DNA of 64,000 nucleotides. It comes from Hyphomicrobiales bacterium. GTDB lineage: Bacteria; Pseudomonadota; Alphaproteobacteria; Rhizobiales; Methylopilaceae. The notes under the pieces were generated by a model. The model was given only the letters and a program-made list of their open reading frames with translations. It made no database searches and had not been told where the DNA came from. The stretch lies in the NCBI GenBank assembly GCA_022842205.1, contig JALHQA010000008.1:62001-126000 (forward strand), given 5' to 3'. Numbering within the stretch: position 1 is the stretch's first letter; each line of letters begins with the position of its first letter. Both the position numbers and the translations under genes were made by a program. Shown here one piece after another: positions 35,875 to 45,407 of the stretch.

Positions 35875-37266
35875 ATGACAAGTATTTCCACGCCGATGCC
35901 GAAGGCCGGGGCCGGCCCTGCCGCCATCACCGGCTGGCTGCTGTTCGATGTCGCGACGCAGCCGGTCTTCACGCTGCTCACGACGTTCATCTTCGCGCCG
36001 TTCTTTGCCGGACGCATCGCCGAGAACGCGGTTCAGGGCCAGTCGCTCTGGGGCTTCGCCGCGGGCGCGGCGGGTCTGTGCATCGCGCTCGGCTCGCCGG
36101 TTCTGGGCGCGGTGGCCGATGTGAGCGGCGGGCGCAAGCCATGGATCGCCGCGTTCTCGGTCCTGATCGTGCTCGGCTCGGCGGCGCTGTGGTTCGCCGT
36201 GCCGGGCGCTGCGTACGCCGTGCCGCTGGCGATGGTCGCCTTTGCCTGCGCGACGATCGGCACCGAGTTCGCGACCGTCTTTACGAATTCGATGATGCCC
36301 GCGCTGGTGCCGCCGGAAAAGCTCGGCCGCCTGTCGGGCACCGGCTGGGCGCTGGGCTATGTCGGCGGGCTCGTCAGTCTCGCGCTGATGCTTGCGTTCT
36401 TTGTCGCCAGCCCGGAAACCGGCAGGACGCTTGCGGGTCTGTCGCCGCTGTTCGGCCTCGATCCTGCCGATGGCGGCGGCGACCGCGCGGCGGGTCCGTA
36501 CTCGGCCCTGTGGTACCTCGTCTTCGTAATGCCGCTGTTTCTGTTCACGCCCGATGTGCCGGGCGGGCAGCGGTTCCTGCCCGCCATCAAGGCCGGCCTG
36601 GCGCGGCTGAAGGCGACGTTCGTCAAGGCGCGCGCCCACCGCAACGTCTTCAAATATCTGATCGCCCACATGATCTATGCCGACGGCCTGGTCGGCCTGT
36701 TTGCTTTCGGAGGCATTTACGCGACGGGCATTTTCGGCTGGTCGACGACCGAGATCGGCGTGTTCGGCATCCTGCTCACGATCACGGGCGCCATCGGCGC
36801 CTTTGTCGGCGGCCGGCTCGACGACCGTTACGGGCCGAAAGCGGTGGTGCTGGGGGCAGTCGCCATTCTGATCGCGGCGACGATCGGCTGCCTGTCGACG
36901 ACGTCCGGCGTGATCCTGTTCGGCATCCCCGTCGATCCGCCCATTCCGGGCGGCGGTCTCTTCGCGGCTCCGGCGGAACGGTTCTACCTGCTTTGCGGCG
37001 GCTTGATCGGCATGGTGGCCGGCCCGCTGCAGGCCGCCTCGCGCACGCTGCTCGTGCGCGTGTCCCCGGAAGACTCCATGACGCAGTTCTTCGGCCTCTA
37101 CGCGCTGTCGGGCAAGGTGACGAGCTTCATGTGCCCGACGCTGGTCGGCATCGTGACGGCGGTGTCGGCAAGCCAGCAGATCGGCATGACCGTGCTGGTG
37201 GCGTTCTTTGCCGTGGGTGGCGCGCTGCTGATGACCGTCGAGGTTCCGCGCCTGAGGCGCGGATAG
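35875..37266 (+). CDS. UMF1/Atg22-type MFS transporter
   Basis: A 463-residue membrane protein with about 12 helices. Typical features are GWLLFDVATQPVFTLLTTFIFAPFFAGRI at the N-terminus, SPVLGAVADVSGGRKPW (the MFS loop 2-3 motif), SGTGWALGYVGGLVSL and ASRTLLVRVSPEDSMTQFFGLYALSGKVTSF. These place it in the UMF1 family related to yeast Atg22, a vacuolar amino-acid exporter. Being 22 nt after gdhZ, it may share its transcript, so an amino-acid role is plausible but unproven. Confidence 0.88.
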   Translation: MTSISTPMPKAGAGPAAITGWLLFDVATQPVFTLLTTFIFAPFFAGRIAENAVQGQSLWGFAAGAAGLCIALGSPVLGAVADVSGGRKPWIAAFSVLIVLGSAALWFAVPGAAYAVPLAMVAFACATIGTEFATVFTNSMMPALVPPEKLGRLSGTGWALGYVGGLVSLALMLAFFVASPETGRTLAGLSPLFGLDPADGGGDRAAGPYSALWYLVFVMPLFLFTPDVPGGQRFLPAIKAGLARLKATFVKARAHRNVFKYLIAHMIYADGLVGLFAFGGIYATGIFGWSTTEIGVFGILLTITGAIGAFVGGRLDDRYGPKAVVLGAVAILIAATIGCLSTTSGVILFGIPVDPPIPGGGLFAAPAERFYLLCGGLIGMVAGPLQAASRTLLVRVSPEDSMTQFFGLYALSGKVTSFMCPTLVGIVTAVSASQQIGMTVLVAFFAVGGALLMTVEVPRLRRG

Positions 37267-37269
37267 CGA

Positions 37270-37425
37270 TTAGCGAACGAGAGCGTGCGCGGCGTCGATG
37301 CGTTCGCCAGCGGACTGCTGGTGAGCGGACACCGAACTGGTATCGGGTGCGAAGGGTACAAGAAACGCGCTCAGGGCGAGCGCAAGAAGAAGCCGGCGCG
37401 CGGCGCTTCCGATCATGAACTGCAT
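37270..37425 (-). CDS. Small putative secreted peptide (51 aa)
   Basis: Reading the minus strand from ATG 37425 to TAA 37270 gives 51 residues. The sequence starts MQFMIGSAARRLLLALALSA and continues FLVPFAPDTSSVSAHQQSAGE, ending ERIDAAHALVR. It has a clear signal-peptide pattern (basic n-region, leucine-rich h-region, VSA-like cleavage site near residue 34), leaving a mature peptide of only about 17 residues. GGGGAG precedes the ATG by 6 nt. It lies downstream of purH and convergent with the MFS gene. No family is recognised. Confidence 0.5.
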   Translation of the reverse strand: MQFMIGSAARRLLLALALSAFLVPFAPDTSSVSAHQQSAGERIDAAHALVR

Positions 37426-37537
37426 TGGCTCCCCGTCCCCCGAGACTGCCTGTGCGATGGGAGCCCCCCATCCCTTGGGCAGGGAGGTTAGACACGAGAT
37501 TCGCGCGTGTCACCGGCTTGACAGAGTTAATCCCACC

Positions 37538-39124
37538 TTAGTGTCGAAAATGTCGCACCCCGGTGACGACCATCGCCATCCCACGGGCATCCGCGGCATC
37601 GATAACCTCCTGATCGCGCACGGAACCGCCCGGCTGGATGGCGGCGGTGGCGCCGGCTTCCGCCGCGTTGATAAGGCCGTCCGCGAACGGGAAGAAGGCG
37701 TCCGAAGCGACCACGCTGCCGCGCGTCGGCAGGTCCGCCTGGCCGGATTCGCGGCCGATCTCCGCGGCCTTGAGCACGGCAATGCGCGCGGCGTCGACCC
37801 GGCTCATCTGGCCGGCGCCGATGCCGACCGTCGCGCCACCTTTGGCGAAGACGATGGCGTTGGATTTCACATGCTTGACGATGCGCATCGCAAAACGAAG
37901 GTCCGCCAGCTCCGCATCGGTCGGCTGGCGCTTTGTAACGACCTTCAGATCGGCGTCGTCGACCACGGCGGCGTCGCGGCTCTGCATCAGCAGTCCACCC
38001 GCGACCGTCTTGACGGTCAGCCCGCCGGCGCGCGGGTCGGGCAGGCCGCCGGTCAGCAGGAGGCGGAGATTCTTCTTCGCCGCGACGATCTTCAGTGCGT
38101 CCTCGCTCGCATCCGGAGCGATGATGACCTCGGTGAAGATCTTCACGATCTCTTCCGCCGTCGCGGCATCGAGCGGACGGTTCAGCGCGATGATGCCGCC
38201 GAAGGCCGACACCGGATCGGCGGCGAGCGCGCGGCGGTAGGCCTCGGCGAGCGACGCGGCTTCCGCGACGCCGCAGGGGTTGGCGTGCTTGATGATGGCG
38301 CAGGCCGCCGTGCTCTTCGCGTCGAACTCGGCGACGAGTTCGAATGCGGCATCGGTGTCGTTGATGTTGTTGTAGGAGAGCTCCTTGCCCTGCACCTGCC
38401 GCGCCGTCGCGACGCCTGGGCGCGGGTCGGGCGAAATCCAGAGGCTGGCGGTCTGGTGCGGGTTCTCGCCGTAGCGCAGAACCTCCTTCAGCGTGCCGGA
38501 CATTGCGCCGAAGGACAGCGCGCTCTCGCCCGCCTGCCGGGCGAGATAGGCGGCGATCGCCGCATCATAAGACGATGTACGTGCGAACGCCTTTGCCGCC
38601 AGCGCCTCGCGCAGCTTCAGCGGCGTCGCGCCGCCATTGTCGTCCATCGCGCGCAGGATGACCGCGTAATCATCCGGCGCCGTGGCGATCGTGACGAAGG
38701 CATGGTTCTTGGCCGCGCCGCGGATCATTGCCGGTCCGCCGACATCGATGTTCTCGATCATCTCGTCGTGCGGCGCGGATGCCGCGAGGGTTTTCTCGAA
38801 TGGGTAGAGATTGACGGCCAGAAGATCGATCGGCGCGATGCCGTGTTCCTTCGCGGCGGCCTCGTGGGCAGCGTCGCCGCGCAACATCAGGAGTCCGCCA
38901 TGCACTGCCGGGTGCAATGTCTTGACGCGACCGTCCATCATCTCGGGATAGCCGGTGATGGCCGCAACGTCCGTCACCGCGACGCCGGCTTCCGTCAGGG
39001 CCTTTGCAGTGCCGCCCGTCGAGATGATCTCAACGCCGCGTTCGGCGAGCGCCCTGGCGAATTCGAGGAGCCCGGTCTTGTCGGAAACGGAAATAAGCGC
39101 GCGGGAAATCTTGCGTTCGGCCAT
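37538..39124 (-). CDS. purH: Bifunctional AICAR transformylase / IMP cyclohydrolase
   Basis: PurH performs the last two steps of de novo IMP synthesis. The 528-residue protein starts [23 protein letters not shown] with the MGS-like IMP cyclohydrolase domain ([31 protein letters not shown]). The C-terminal transformylase domain has [35 protein letters not shown] with the catalytic Lys-His, and [10 protein letters not shown]. The ATG at 39124 is the family start; about 59 extra codons upstream overlap the intergenic region without homology. It is 43 nt downstream of the heparinase-like gene. Confidence 0.97.
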   Translation of the reverse strand: MAERKISRALISVSDKTGLLEFARALAERGVEIISTGGTAKALTEAGVAVTDVAAITGYPEMMDGRVKTLHPAVHGGLLMLRGDAAHEAAAKEHGIAPIDLLAVNLYPFEKTLAASAPHDEMIENIDVGGPAMIRGAAKNHAFVTIATAPDDYAVILRAMDDNGGATPLKLREALAAKAFARTSSYDAAIAAYLARQAGESALSFGAMSGTLKEVLRYGENPHQTASLWISPDPRPGVATARQVQGKELSYNNINDTDAAFELVAEFDAKSTAACAIIKHANPCGVAEAASLAEAYRRALAADPVSAFGGIIALNRPLDAATAEEIVKIFTEVIIAPDASEDALKIVAAKKNLRLLLTGGLPDPRAGGLTVKTVAGGLLMQSRDAAVVDDADLKVVTKRQPTDAELADLRFAMRIVKHVKSNAIVFAKGGATVGIGAGQMSRVDAARIAVLKAAEIGRESGQADLPTRGSVVASDAFFPFADGLINAAEAGATAAIQPGGSVRDQEVIDAADARGMAMVVTGVRHFRH

Positions 39125-39167
39125 GGTCAATCCGTGAGAAGCCCTGCGCTTAACATGCGTTGCCGAT

Positions 39168-40874
39168 TCACGACAGGGGCGGCGGCAGCGCCACCGTCTC
39201 GTAGCCGGCGCGGGAGAACGACCATGCAAGCCGGGCTCCGGCCTTGCGGCCGAGCCGGACGACGATCTGTTCGGCGCGCCGCGCGCCGTCCGGGCCGGCA
39301 AAGAAAATGCTTTCTTCGATCCTGGCCGGATGGTCCTCGGCGGCGAACAGCCAGCGCTCGCCGTCCGGCAGTGTCAGCAGGATCGCCTGCCCCTCGTCTC
39401 CGACCGGTGTCGCGCGCACGTCCGGATGGAGATGGAAAGCAACAACGACATCGGCGCCGGTCTTGTTGCGCACCGGACGCAGCGTGTCGGTGCCGGACAG
39501 GCGCGTGCCGAGCGCGTCGAGCACCAGAGTGCGTTCATGGACGAGTCCGAAGCGCCCGGCATAGCCGTCATGGCTTGCGCCGACGGTTGTCGCGGATGTG
39601 CGGTTCTCGCGCACGACGTTCACCCGGCGCGGCCCGTCCTTCATCAGCGGCCCGAGCATGCTGCTCATTACCTTGCCGGTCAGAAAGCGCGCGGACGAGC
39701 TTTCGCCGATACTCACCGTCGAATGGGCCGCCGTCTTGCGCGCCGCCATGCGCCGGGCGGCATGGCCGTCCTGCGGCGCGCCGCAATTGACGACGATCCG
39801 GCAGGAACCCGCCGAAAGTTCGAAGGCAAGCGTGCCGGCATGGGCCTCGCCGCTCAACGCCAGCGGCGGCGGGCGGCCCGCATCCGTGATGACGATGGCG
39901 GTGCCCCCTTCCAGGCGCTGATAGCCGGCAAAGCGTGCGTCGAGCACCGGCAGGCCTTGCGCATCGTCGCGCGCCAAAACCGCTTCCAGCAGCGCCGCGG
40001 GGGTCGGGCCCATGCCGTTGAACAGCGCGAGCGAGCCGTCGCCATGGCGGAAGAAGCGCAGCGCCGGCATCATGCGGTCAAGCGCGGTGTGCAATTCGCG
40101 CGGCGCTTCGAGGCCGCGCTCGATGAAACACAGACGCAGCGGCAGAATATCGGCGGCGAGCGCGAGAATGTCGGCGGGATTGCGGGTGGCGATGCCGCCG
40201 TCCGGCAATATCATCGCGCGCAGATCGGCAGCGAGTTTGCTCGACCCGGCCGCGAGCAGACGCGCTGAGTCCGGAAGACACAGCCCTGCTTCCGTCAGCG
40301 CGATGGCGGCTCGCACACGTCCCATGCCGAACGGCATCCGGCGGATGTCGTGTTTCAACCTGACCGCCTGCCGCATCAGTCCGCGCAGGAATTTGCGCCG
40401 GAACTGCGGTTCGGCGTCATCGAGCAACGTCCCGGCATAAGCGAGCCAGTTCATCAGGCGACCGGCGGTGACGTCTGGCTGCTGGGCAACGGGGTGATGG
40501 CGTCCGGTTTCCACCCATTGCTCGATCAGCGTGCGGCTGTGCGCGCGTGACAGGGCGGTATTCGCCGCCGAAAGATCGGCCAGCCAGGAAAATCCGTGCA
40601 GGGCGCGTGCCCAGTCTTCGTTCGGGGCGGCGACGTCGAAAATCGAACCGCTATCGGCCTCGACGCGTGTCCCGGCGAGCGTGAACGCGCCGCCATAGAG
40701 CGCGGCGGCGGCGGTGGCGCTTCCCGGCAGGAGCGGGCGCGGAGCGGCGAGCAGTTTTTCCGGTGCGCCGAACGGCATGCCGAGTCCGGCCAGCCGGGCC
40801 GGCGACCAGCGCGCAAACGCCTCGGCAGCGAACATCGCCGCAAGTCGGGCCCTGGAAAAAGTGCGTTCCGTCAT
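39168..40874 (-). CDS. Heparinase II/III-like family protein
   Basis: A 568-residue protein with an N-terminal alpha-helical toroid-like region ([24 protein letters not shown], then [14 protein letters not shown]) and a C-terminal beta-sandwich-like half containing the heparinase II/III domain ([18 protein letters not shown] near 316-333, [12 protein letters not shown]). No signal peptide is evident. The family cleaves acidic polysaccharides by lyase chemistry, but this rhizobial branch is uncharacterised. It lies between rsmB and purH on the same strand, as in many Rhizobiales. I chose ATG 40874 ([11 protein letters not shown]) over a start 12 codons upstream. Confidence 0.85.
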   Translation of the reverse strand: MTERTFSRARLAAMFAAEAFARWSPARLAGLGMPFGAPEKLLAAPRPLLPGSATAAAALYGGAFTLAGTRVEADSGSIFDVAAPNEDWARALHGFSWLADLSAANTALSRAHSRTLIEQWVETGRHHPVAQQPDVTAGRLMNWLAYAGTLLDDAEPQFRRKFLRGLMRQAVRLKHDIRRMPFGMGRVRAAIALTEAGLCLPDSARLLAAGSSKLAADLRAMILPDGGIATRNPADILALAADILPLRLCFIERGLEAPRELHTALDRMMPALRFFRHGDGSLALFNGMGPTPAALLEAVLARDDAQGLPVLDARFAGYQRLEGGTAIVITDAGRPPPLALSGEAHAGTLAFELSAGSCRIVVNCGAPQDGHAARRMAARKTAAHSTVSIGESSSARFLTGKVMSSMLGPLMKDGPRRVNVVRENRTSATTVGASHDGYAGRFGLVHERTLVLDALGTRLSGTDTLRPVRNKTGADVVVAFHLHPDVRATPVGDEGQAILLTLPDGERWLFAAEDHPARIEESIFFAGPDGARRAEQIVVRLGRKAGARLAWSFSRAGYETVALPPPLS

Positions 40875-40919
40875 CGCGCCGGCCAATAAGGGACCTCCCC
40901 TCGGGCTCAATCTAGCATT

Positions 40920-42233
40920 TTACCCGCGGCGGCGGAGCCGGGCGGCGTAGAAGCCGTCAAGGCCCGCCATGCGCGGTTCGGAATGCGGCAGATGCGAGGG
41001 CAGGGTGCGCAGTTCCCCGGATTTCGTCACGAAGGCCGGATCGCCCGCTTCCTCGGCGGAAACCGGATCGCGCTCAAGAGAGGAATTGCGGGCGAGCAGC
41101 GCGGCGATCTGCGCCTCGCCCTCCTCCGGTTCGAGCGAGCAGGTCGAATAGACGAGCGTGCCGCCCGGTTTCACGAGGCGGGCGGCGGCATCGAGCAGGC
41201 GTGCCTGTACTTCGGCGAGCCTCGTGACATCGGTTTCCGATTTCAGCCAGGCGACATCGGGATGGCGGCGGATCGTGCCGGTTGCGGAACAGGGGGCGTC
41301 GAGCAGCACCGCATCGAACGGCCCGCCCTGATAAGTGGCCGCGTCGGCCGTGACGGTCTCCGCCGACAGGCCGAGCCGCTTGAGATTCTCCGCAAGCCGC
41401 CTGAGACGCGGCGCCGAGCGGTCGATGGCGGTGACCTCCGCGCCGGAGGCCGCGAGTTGCGCCGTCTTGCCCCCGGGCGCGGCGCAGAGATCGGCGACCT
41501 TGTCGCCGGGCTTTGCCTTCAGCAGCTTTGCAGGAAGCGACGCGGCGGTGTCCTGCACCCACCACGCGCCGTCGTTGAAGCCCGCAAGTTCCGTCACCGC
41601 GCCATGCGGGACAAGGCGCACGCTGCCGGTGCGCAGGAGTTCGCCGCCGAGCTTCTGCGCCCAGCCGGCGGCATCGTCTTTTACCGTGATGTCGAGCGCA
41701 GGCTCCATTCTCTCCGCGGCCGCGATGGCGCGCGCGGTTTCCTCGCCCCATGTCCGTACGCGCCGCCGCGCGAGCCAGTCCGGAACATCGTTCGTTGCAT
41801 CCTCGAACAACGGCAGCAGGGTTTCGCGTTCGCGCGCGATGTTGCGCAGCACAGCATTGACCAGAGGCGCGAACGGCCTTGCCGCACGGTCGCCGTTGGC
41901 CTGTTCGACGGCGAGATCGACGGCGGTGTGGTCGGGTACCTCCATCAACAGGATCTGCGCCGCGCCGGTCAGCAGGATGCTCTCCAGCGCGCCGCGCGGA
42001 TCGAGCGGTTTGCGCAGATATTTCGCGATCGCGAAGCGCAGCGAGCCGAGACGGCGGAGGGTCGAACCCGCGATGGCGCGGGCCAGTCCCCGGTCGCGGG
42101 CATCGAGCGCCGTGAGCGGGCCTTTCGGATCATCGAGCGCTTCATCAAGGGGGCGGCCGCGCTGCAGCACACCATGGACGAGGGTGGTCGCGGCGCGTCG
42201 TGCCGCGAGACCCTGCTGGGAGGGGGCGTTCAT
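40920..42233 (-). CDS. rsmB: 16S rRNA (cytosine-967-C5)-methyltransferase RsmB
   Basis: RsmB methylates C967 of 16S rRNA. The 437-residue protein has an N-terminal NusB-like helical domain (ARRAATTLVHGVLQRGRPLDEAL, HTAVDLAVEQA) and a C-terminal SAM domain with LCAAPGGKTAQLA, DAPCSATGTIRRHPD and YSTCSLEPEEGE, giving the two catalytic cysteines of the m5C family. The C-terminus ends MAGLDGFYAARLRR as in the family. It is 31 nt downstream of htpX on the same strand. Confidence 0.95.
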   Translation of the reverse strand: MNAPSQQGLAARRAATTLVHGVLQRGRPLDEALDDPKGPLTALDARDRGLARAIAGSTLRRLGSLRFAIAKYLRKPLDPRGALESILLTGAAQILLMEVPDHTAVDLAVEQANGDRAARPFAPLVNAVLRNIARERETLLPLFEDATNDVPDWLARRRVRTWGEETARAIAAAERMEPALDITVKDDAAGWAQKLGGELLRTGSVRLVPHGAVTELAGFNDGAWWVQDTAASLPAKLLKAKPGDKVADLCAAPGGKTAQLAASGAEVTAIDRSAPRLRRLAENLKRLGLSAETVTADAATYQGGPFDAVLLDAPCSATGTIRRHPDVAWLKSETDVTRLAEVQARLLDAAARLVKPGGTLVYSTCSLEPEEGEAQIAALLARNSSLERDPVSAEEAGDPAFVTKSGELRTLPSHLPHSEPRMAGLDGFYAARLRRRG

Positions 42234-42264
42234 GGCGCCCTTATGCGCCGAAAGTCAGGGAAAA

Positions 42265-43191
42265 TCAGCCCCAGGGTCCGCGCTGGCGCGGCTGGCTCCA
42301 CGGGCCGCTCGCCGATGCGGCCTGCCGGGCATGGCCAGCCTGGCCGCTCATGGTCTGGGCGAGCTTCTGCAGGGCGGCGATGCGGTTGCCGGTGTCGGGA
42401 TGGGTCGAGAACAAATTGTCCATACGCTCGCCCGACAGCGGGTTGACGATGAACATATGCGCCGTCGCGGGATTGCGCTCCGCCGCCATGTTCGGCACAC
42501 GCTTGGCAGCGCCCGCGATCTTCTGCAGCGCGGACGCCAGGGCCAGCGGCATGCCGGAGATTTCCGCGCCGCCCTTGTCGGCCTCGTATTCGCGCGAGCG
42601 CGACACCGCCATCTGCACGACCATGGCGGCAAGCGGCGCGAGGAAAACCATCGCGATCGTGCCGAGGATTCCGATGCCGCCATTGTTGTCGCGGTTGCCG
42701 CCGAAGAACATGGCGAAATTCGCCAGCATCGAGATCGCGCCGGCCAGCGTCGCGGTGATGGTCATGGTCAGGGTGTCGTAATTCTTCACATGCGCCAGTT
42801 CGTGCGCCATGACGCCGGCAATCTCCTCCCGTGTCAGCGAGTTGAGGAGGCCCGTGGTCGCTGCGACGGCGGCGTTGCTCGGGTTGCGGCCGGTCGCGAA
42901 GGCATTCGGCTGCGGATTGTCCATGATGTAGACCTTCGGCATCGGCAATCCGGCGTTCTGCGCGAGTTGCTGCACCATGCCGTAGAATTCGGGCGCCGAG
43001 CGCGCATCGACCTCGCGCGCGCCATGCATCCGCAGGACCATGGCCGCGGAATTCCAGTAGCTGAAGGCGTTCATCGCCACCGCAACGAGGAGCGCGATCA
43101 TCATGCCGCCGGAGCCGCCGATCAGATAACCGACGCCCATGAACAGGGCGGTCATGCCCGCAAGCAGGATGGCCGTCTTGAAGTAGTTCAT
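42265..43191 (-). CDS. htpX: Membrane zinc metalloprotease HtpX
   Basis: HtpX degrades misfolded membrane proteins. The 308-residue protein has two N-terminal helices (residues ~5-24 and 28-46) and the zinc site HELAH at 130-134, with the third ligand in [12 protein letters not shown] near 205. [13 protein letters not shown] and [25 protein letters not shown] are strongly conserved in the family. Two more helices follow the HELAH. GGAGAG precedes the ATG. It is divergent from the SDHAF4-like gene and is followed by rsmB. Confidence 0.95.
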   Translation of the reverse strand: MNYFKTAILLAGMTALFMGVGYLIGGSGGMMIALLVAVAMNAFSYWNSAAMVLRMHGAREVDARSAPEFYGMVQQLAQNAGLPMPKVYIMDNPQPNAFATGRNPSNAAVAATTGLLNSLTREEIAGVMAHELAHVKNYDTLTMTITATLAGAISMLANFAMFFGGNRDNNGGIGILGTIAMVFLAPLAAMVVQMAVSRSREYEADKGGAEISGMPLALASALQKIAGAAKRVPNMAAERNPATAHMFIVNPLSGERMDNLFSTHPDTGNRIAALQKLAQTMSGQAGHARQAASASGPWSQPRQRGPWG

Positions 43192-43287
43192 TCTCTCTCC
43201 TTGCCGCGCCGCTTTTCGCCGGCCCGCGCCGCATTATATGTTGGATGCGAAAAACGCCGCCGCAAGAATGCGGGGCGGGAGAATTGG

Positions 43288-43479
43288 ATGCCGGAGACCA
43301 CCCCGCCGCCCGAGCGGCCCAAGCTTTCGCCCGAGGCCGAGCGCGCCTTGGCCGAGGCGGAGAAACGCCGTGCCGCCCGTGCCGCCGAGGAGAGGCCGCG
43401 CGAGCTCAGGGGCCGCAAGGGGCCGGAGCCGGTGCGCTATGGCGACTGGGAAGTGAAAGGAATCGCGAGCGATTTCTGA
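43288..43479 (+). CDS. DUF1674 / succinate dehydrogenase assembly factor 4 (SDHAF4) homologue
   Basis: A 63-residue protein: MPETTPPPERPKLSPEAERALAEAEKRR, an Ala/Glu/Arg-rich helical start, followed by the diagnostic C-terminus GPEPVRYGDWEVKGIASDF. The RYGDWExKGxxSDF motif defines DUF1674/SDHAF4, which in mitochondria binds flavinated SdhA and protects it during complex II assembly; the bacterial role is inferred from this. The gene starts 96 nt from the divergent htpX and ends 58 nt before the extensin-like gene. Confidence 0.85.
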   Translation: MPETTPPPERPKLSPEAERALAEAEKRRAARAAEERPRELRGRKGPEPVRYGDWEVKGIASDF

Positions 43480-43537
43480 TCCTCCGCAGGAAAGCCCGCC
43501 GCCCGGACAGGGGCCGCGGGCAAAAGCCGGTACCCTT

Positions 43538-44197
43538 GTGGGGCGCCTTTTCCTGGCGCTGTCGATCGTCGCGGCAGCCGCATTCTTTTATGTCGATGCG
43601 AGGGCGCCGCTCGATCCCGCAAAGCCGCCGCATGTCTTCACGCCCATCCAGCTTGGCCTGATGCGGATCTTTCCGGACCGCTGCCCGGCGGCGCTGGCGC
43701 GCGCGGAGGGGGTGAGCTTCACGCCCGCGCCGCGGCCGGTCGAGAACGGCTGCGGCCACCCCGACGGCGTCTCCATCACGCGTTCCGGCGTGTCCTATGG
43801 CGGCAGCGTTCTCCTGCGCTGTCCGGCGGCGGTCGCGCTGATCATGTGGGAGCGGCACGAACTCCAGCCCGCTGCCCAGAAGCATTTCGGGAGTACGGTC
43901 AGCTCGGTCCAGACCTTCGGCACCTATTCATGCCGCAACGTGTATGGACGGGAGGAAGCCCGGCGATCGCAGCACGCCACCGCCAATGCCATCGACATCG
44001 CGGGCATCACACTTGCCGGAGGGCAAAACATCAGCGTACTGCGCGACTGGCGGGATGAGGGCGCGGGCGGCGCGTTCCTGCGCGATATACGCGATGGCGC
44101 CTGCCGCATGTTCGGCGCAGTGCTCTCGCCGGACTACAACGCCGCGCACGCCAACCACTTCCATTTCGATATGGGCCGCTGGATGACGTGCCGATGA
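43538..44197 (+). CDS. Extensin-like family exported protein
   Basis: A 219-residue protein with an N-terminal hydrophobic segment (FLALSIVAAAAFFYVDA, residues 5-21). The extensin-like C-terminal domain follows: VSYGGSVLLRCPAAVALIMWERHELQPAAQKHFG, then FGTYSCRNVYGREEARRSQHATANAIDIAGI and AHANHFHFDMG. The SQHATANAIDI and NHFHFDMG motifs hold metal-ligand-like His/Asp as in LD-peptidase relatives, so a peptidoglycan role is plausible but unproven. The start is a GTG at 43538. Its TGA abuts the convergent cupin stop with no gap (TGATCA). Confidence 0.82.
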   Translation: MGRLFLALSIVAAAAFFYVDARAPLDPAKPPHVFTPIQLGLMRIFPDRCPAALARAEGVSFTPAPRPVENGCGHPDGVSITRSGVSYGGSVLLRCPAAVALIMWERHELQPAAQKHFGSTVSSVQTFGTYSCRNVYGREEARRSQHATANAIDIAGITLAGGQNISVLRDWRDEGAGGAFLRDIRDGACRMFGAVLSPDYNAAHANHFHFDMGRWMTCR

Positions 44198-44662
44198 TCA
44201 GCCGTGCGGATTATCGGCCGGATTGCCGTTGATGTCAGTCCAGATGTCGTCCGGCAGCGAGCGGTCGCGGGTGCAGATCCGGGCGTGATCGGGACAGGTG
44301 ATCACATCAATGGGTGCACGCGTGCCCATCACTAGGCATCGCGTGTCCGCATCGCTGCGGTTCTCAAGATAATGACCGACCGGAACGCCCGCTTTGAACG
44401 TCGCGGCATCGCCGGGCTTGAGCAGCGTTTCGGCGTCGCCTTCGATCAGTGTGATCTCCCCATTCAGCACATAGACCATTTCGTCCTCCGCGCTGTGCCA
44501 GTGCTTCAGCGAAGTGCGTGAGCCAGGCGGAAGGATCTCGATCAACGCGCCGAACTGTGTCAGGCCGCCCGCCTCGCTGATCCACAAGGAACGTGCTGCG
44601 CCGCAGATATCGTCATCGGGTCGGAGCTCTTCGACAAAACGGTCCGGTGTGAAGGCGGGCAT
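44198..44662 (-). CDS. Cupin-domain protein
   Basis: A 154-residue single-domain cupin. Motif 1 is SLKHWHSAEDEMVYVLNGEITLIEG (near 51-75), containing two His and a Glu for metal binding; motif 2 is PGDAATFKAGVPVGHYLEN (near 84-101). These suggest a metal-binding small-molecule enzyme or sensor; the substrate is unknown. It follows msrA by 28 nt on the same strand, with a 6-bp hairpin (GACTCC/GGAGTC, 44667-44687) in the gap. Tail-to-tail it abuts the extensin-like gene. Confidence 0.85.
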   Translation of the reverse strand: MPAFTPDRFVEELRPDDDICGAARSLWISEAGGLTQFGALIEILPPGSRTSLKHWHSAEDEMVYVLNGEITLIEGDAETLLKPGDAATFKAGVPVGHYLENRSDADTRCLVMGTRAPIDVITCPDHARICTRDRSLPDDIWTDINGNPADNPHG

Positions 44663-44690
44663 GAATGACTCCGGGTTTTGAGGAGTCGTT

Positions 44691-45329
44691 CTAGAACTTC
44701 GCGTGCGCCCTGTCGCCCCACACCGCCTTCAGTTTCGCCTCGCGGCGGCAGCCGACGAGATAGGCGTTGTAGTGCGCCGCGTTGGTCTTCGCGAAATCCT
44801 GATGTTCGGGGCCTGCGGCGGTAAAGTCGGAAGCATTGCGGATTTCGGTCATCACGTCCTTGCCGAGTTCGGCGGCGACGTCCTTTTTCGACGCTTCGGC
44901 CAGCGCACGCTGCTGCGGCGTATGGGCGAAGACCGCCGTCTGATATTGCGAGCCGTAATCGCAGAACTGGCCGGCCGGATCGGTCGGGTCGATGTCATGC
45001 CAGAAAATGTCGAGCAGTTTCTCGTAGGAGATCTTTGCAGGATCGTAGGTCACCTGCACCGCTTCGAGATGGCCCGTGCCGCCGGCGACGACCTGCTTGT
45101 AGGTCGGGTTCTTTGCCTTGCCGCCCATGAAGCCCGAGACGGCCGAGATGACGCCCGGCTTGCCGTCGAAGGCCTTCTCGATCGACCAGAAGCAGCCGCC
45201 GGCAAAGGTCGCGGTCGCGGATTTCGAATCTTCCTGGGCCTCGGCGGTGCGGATTTCGAACAGGCCGCCGGTTCCGGCAACGGTCAGGGCGAACAGCGCG
45301 GCGCGGACAAAGGGCGGAATGTGCAGCAT
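44691..45329 (-). CDS. msrA: Exported peptide methionine sulfoxide reductase MsrA
   Basis: A 212-residue MsrA with a signal peptide (residues ~1-31, ending RTAEAQED), so it acts outside the cytoplasm. The catalytic GCFW motif is ATFAGGCFWSIEKAF with Cys46; GHLEAVQVTYDP and DPAGQFCDYGSQYQTAVF follow, and the resolving Cys lies near the C-terminus (YLVGCRREA). It repairs Met-S-sulfoxide. No MsrB is fused or adjacent. It is upstream of the cupin gene on the minus strand. Confidence 0.95.
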   Translation of the reverse strand: MLHIPPFVRAALFALTVAGTGGLFEIRTAEAQEDSKSATATFAGGCFWSIEKAFDGKPGVISAVSGFMGGKAKNPTYKQVVAGGTGHLEAVQVTYDPAKISYEKLLDIFWHDIDPTDPAGQFCDYGSQYQTAVFAHTPQQRALAEASKKDVAAELGKDVMTEIRNASDFTAAGPEHQDFAKTNAAHYNAYLVGCRREAKLKAVWGDRAHAKF

Positions 45330-45407
45330 GGGAACTCCGGCATTGGGACGCCATAAGCTACGCAGAATAGTGGCGGGCGGACGCCGTGCTGTCTCACTTC
45401 GCCGTGA

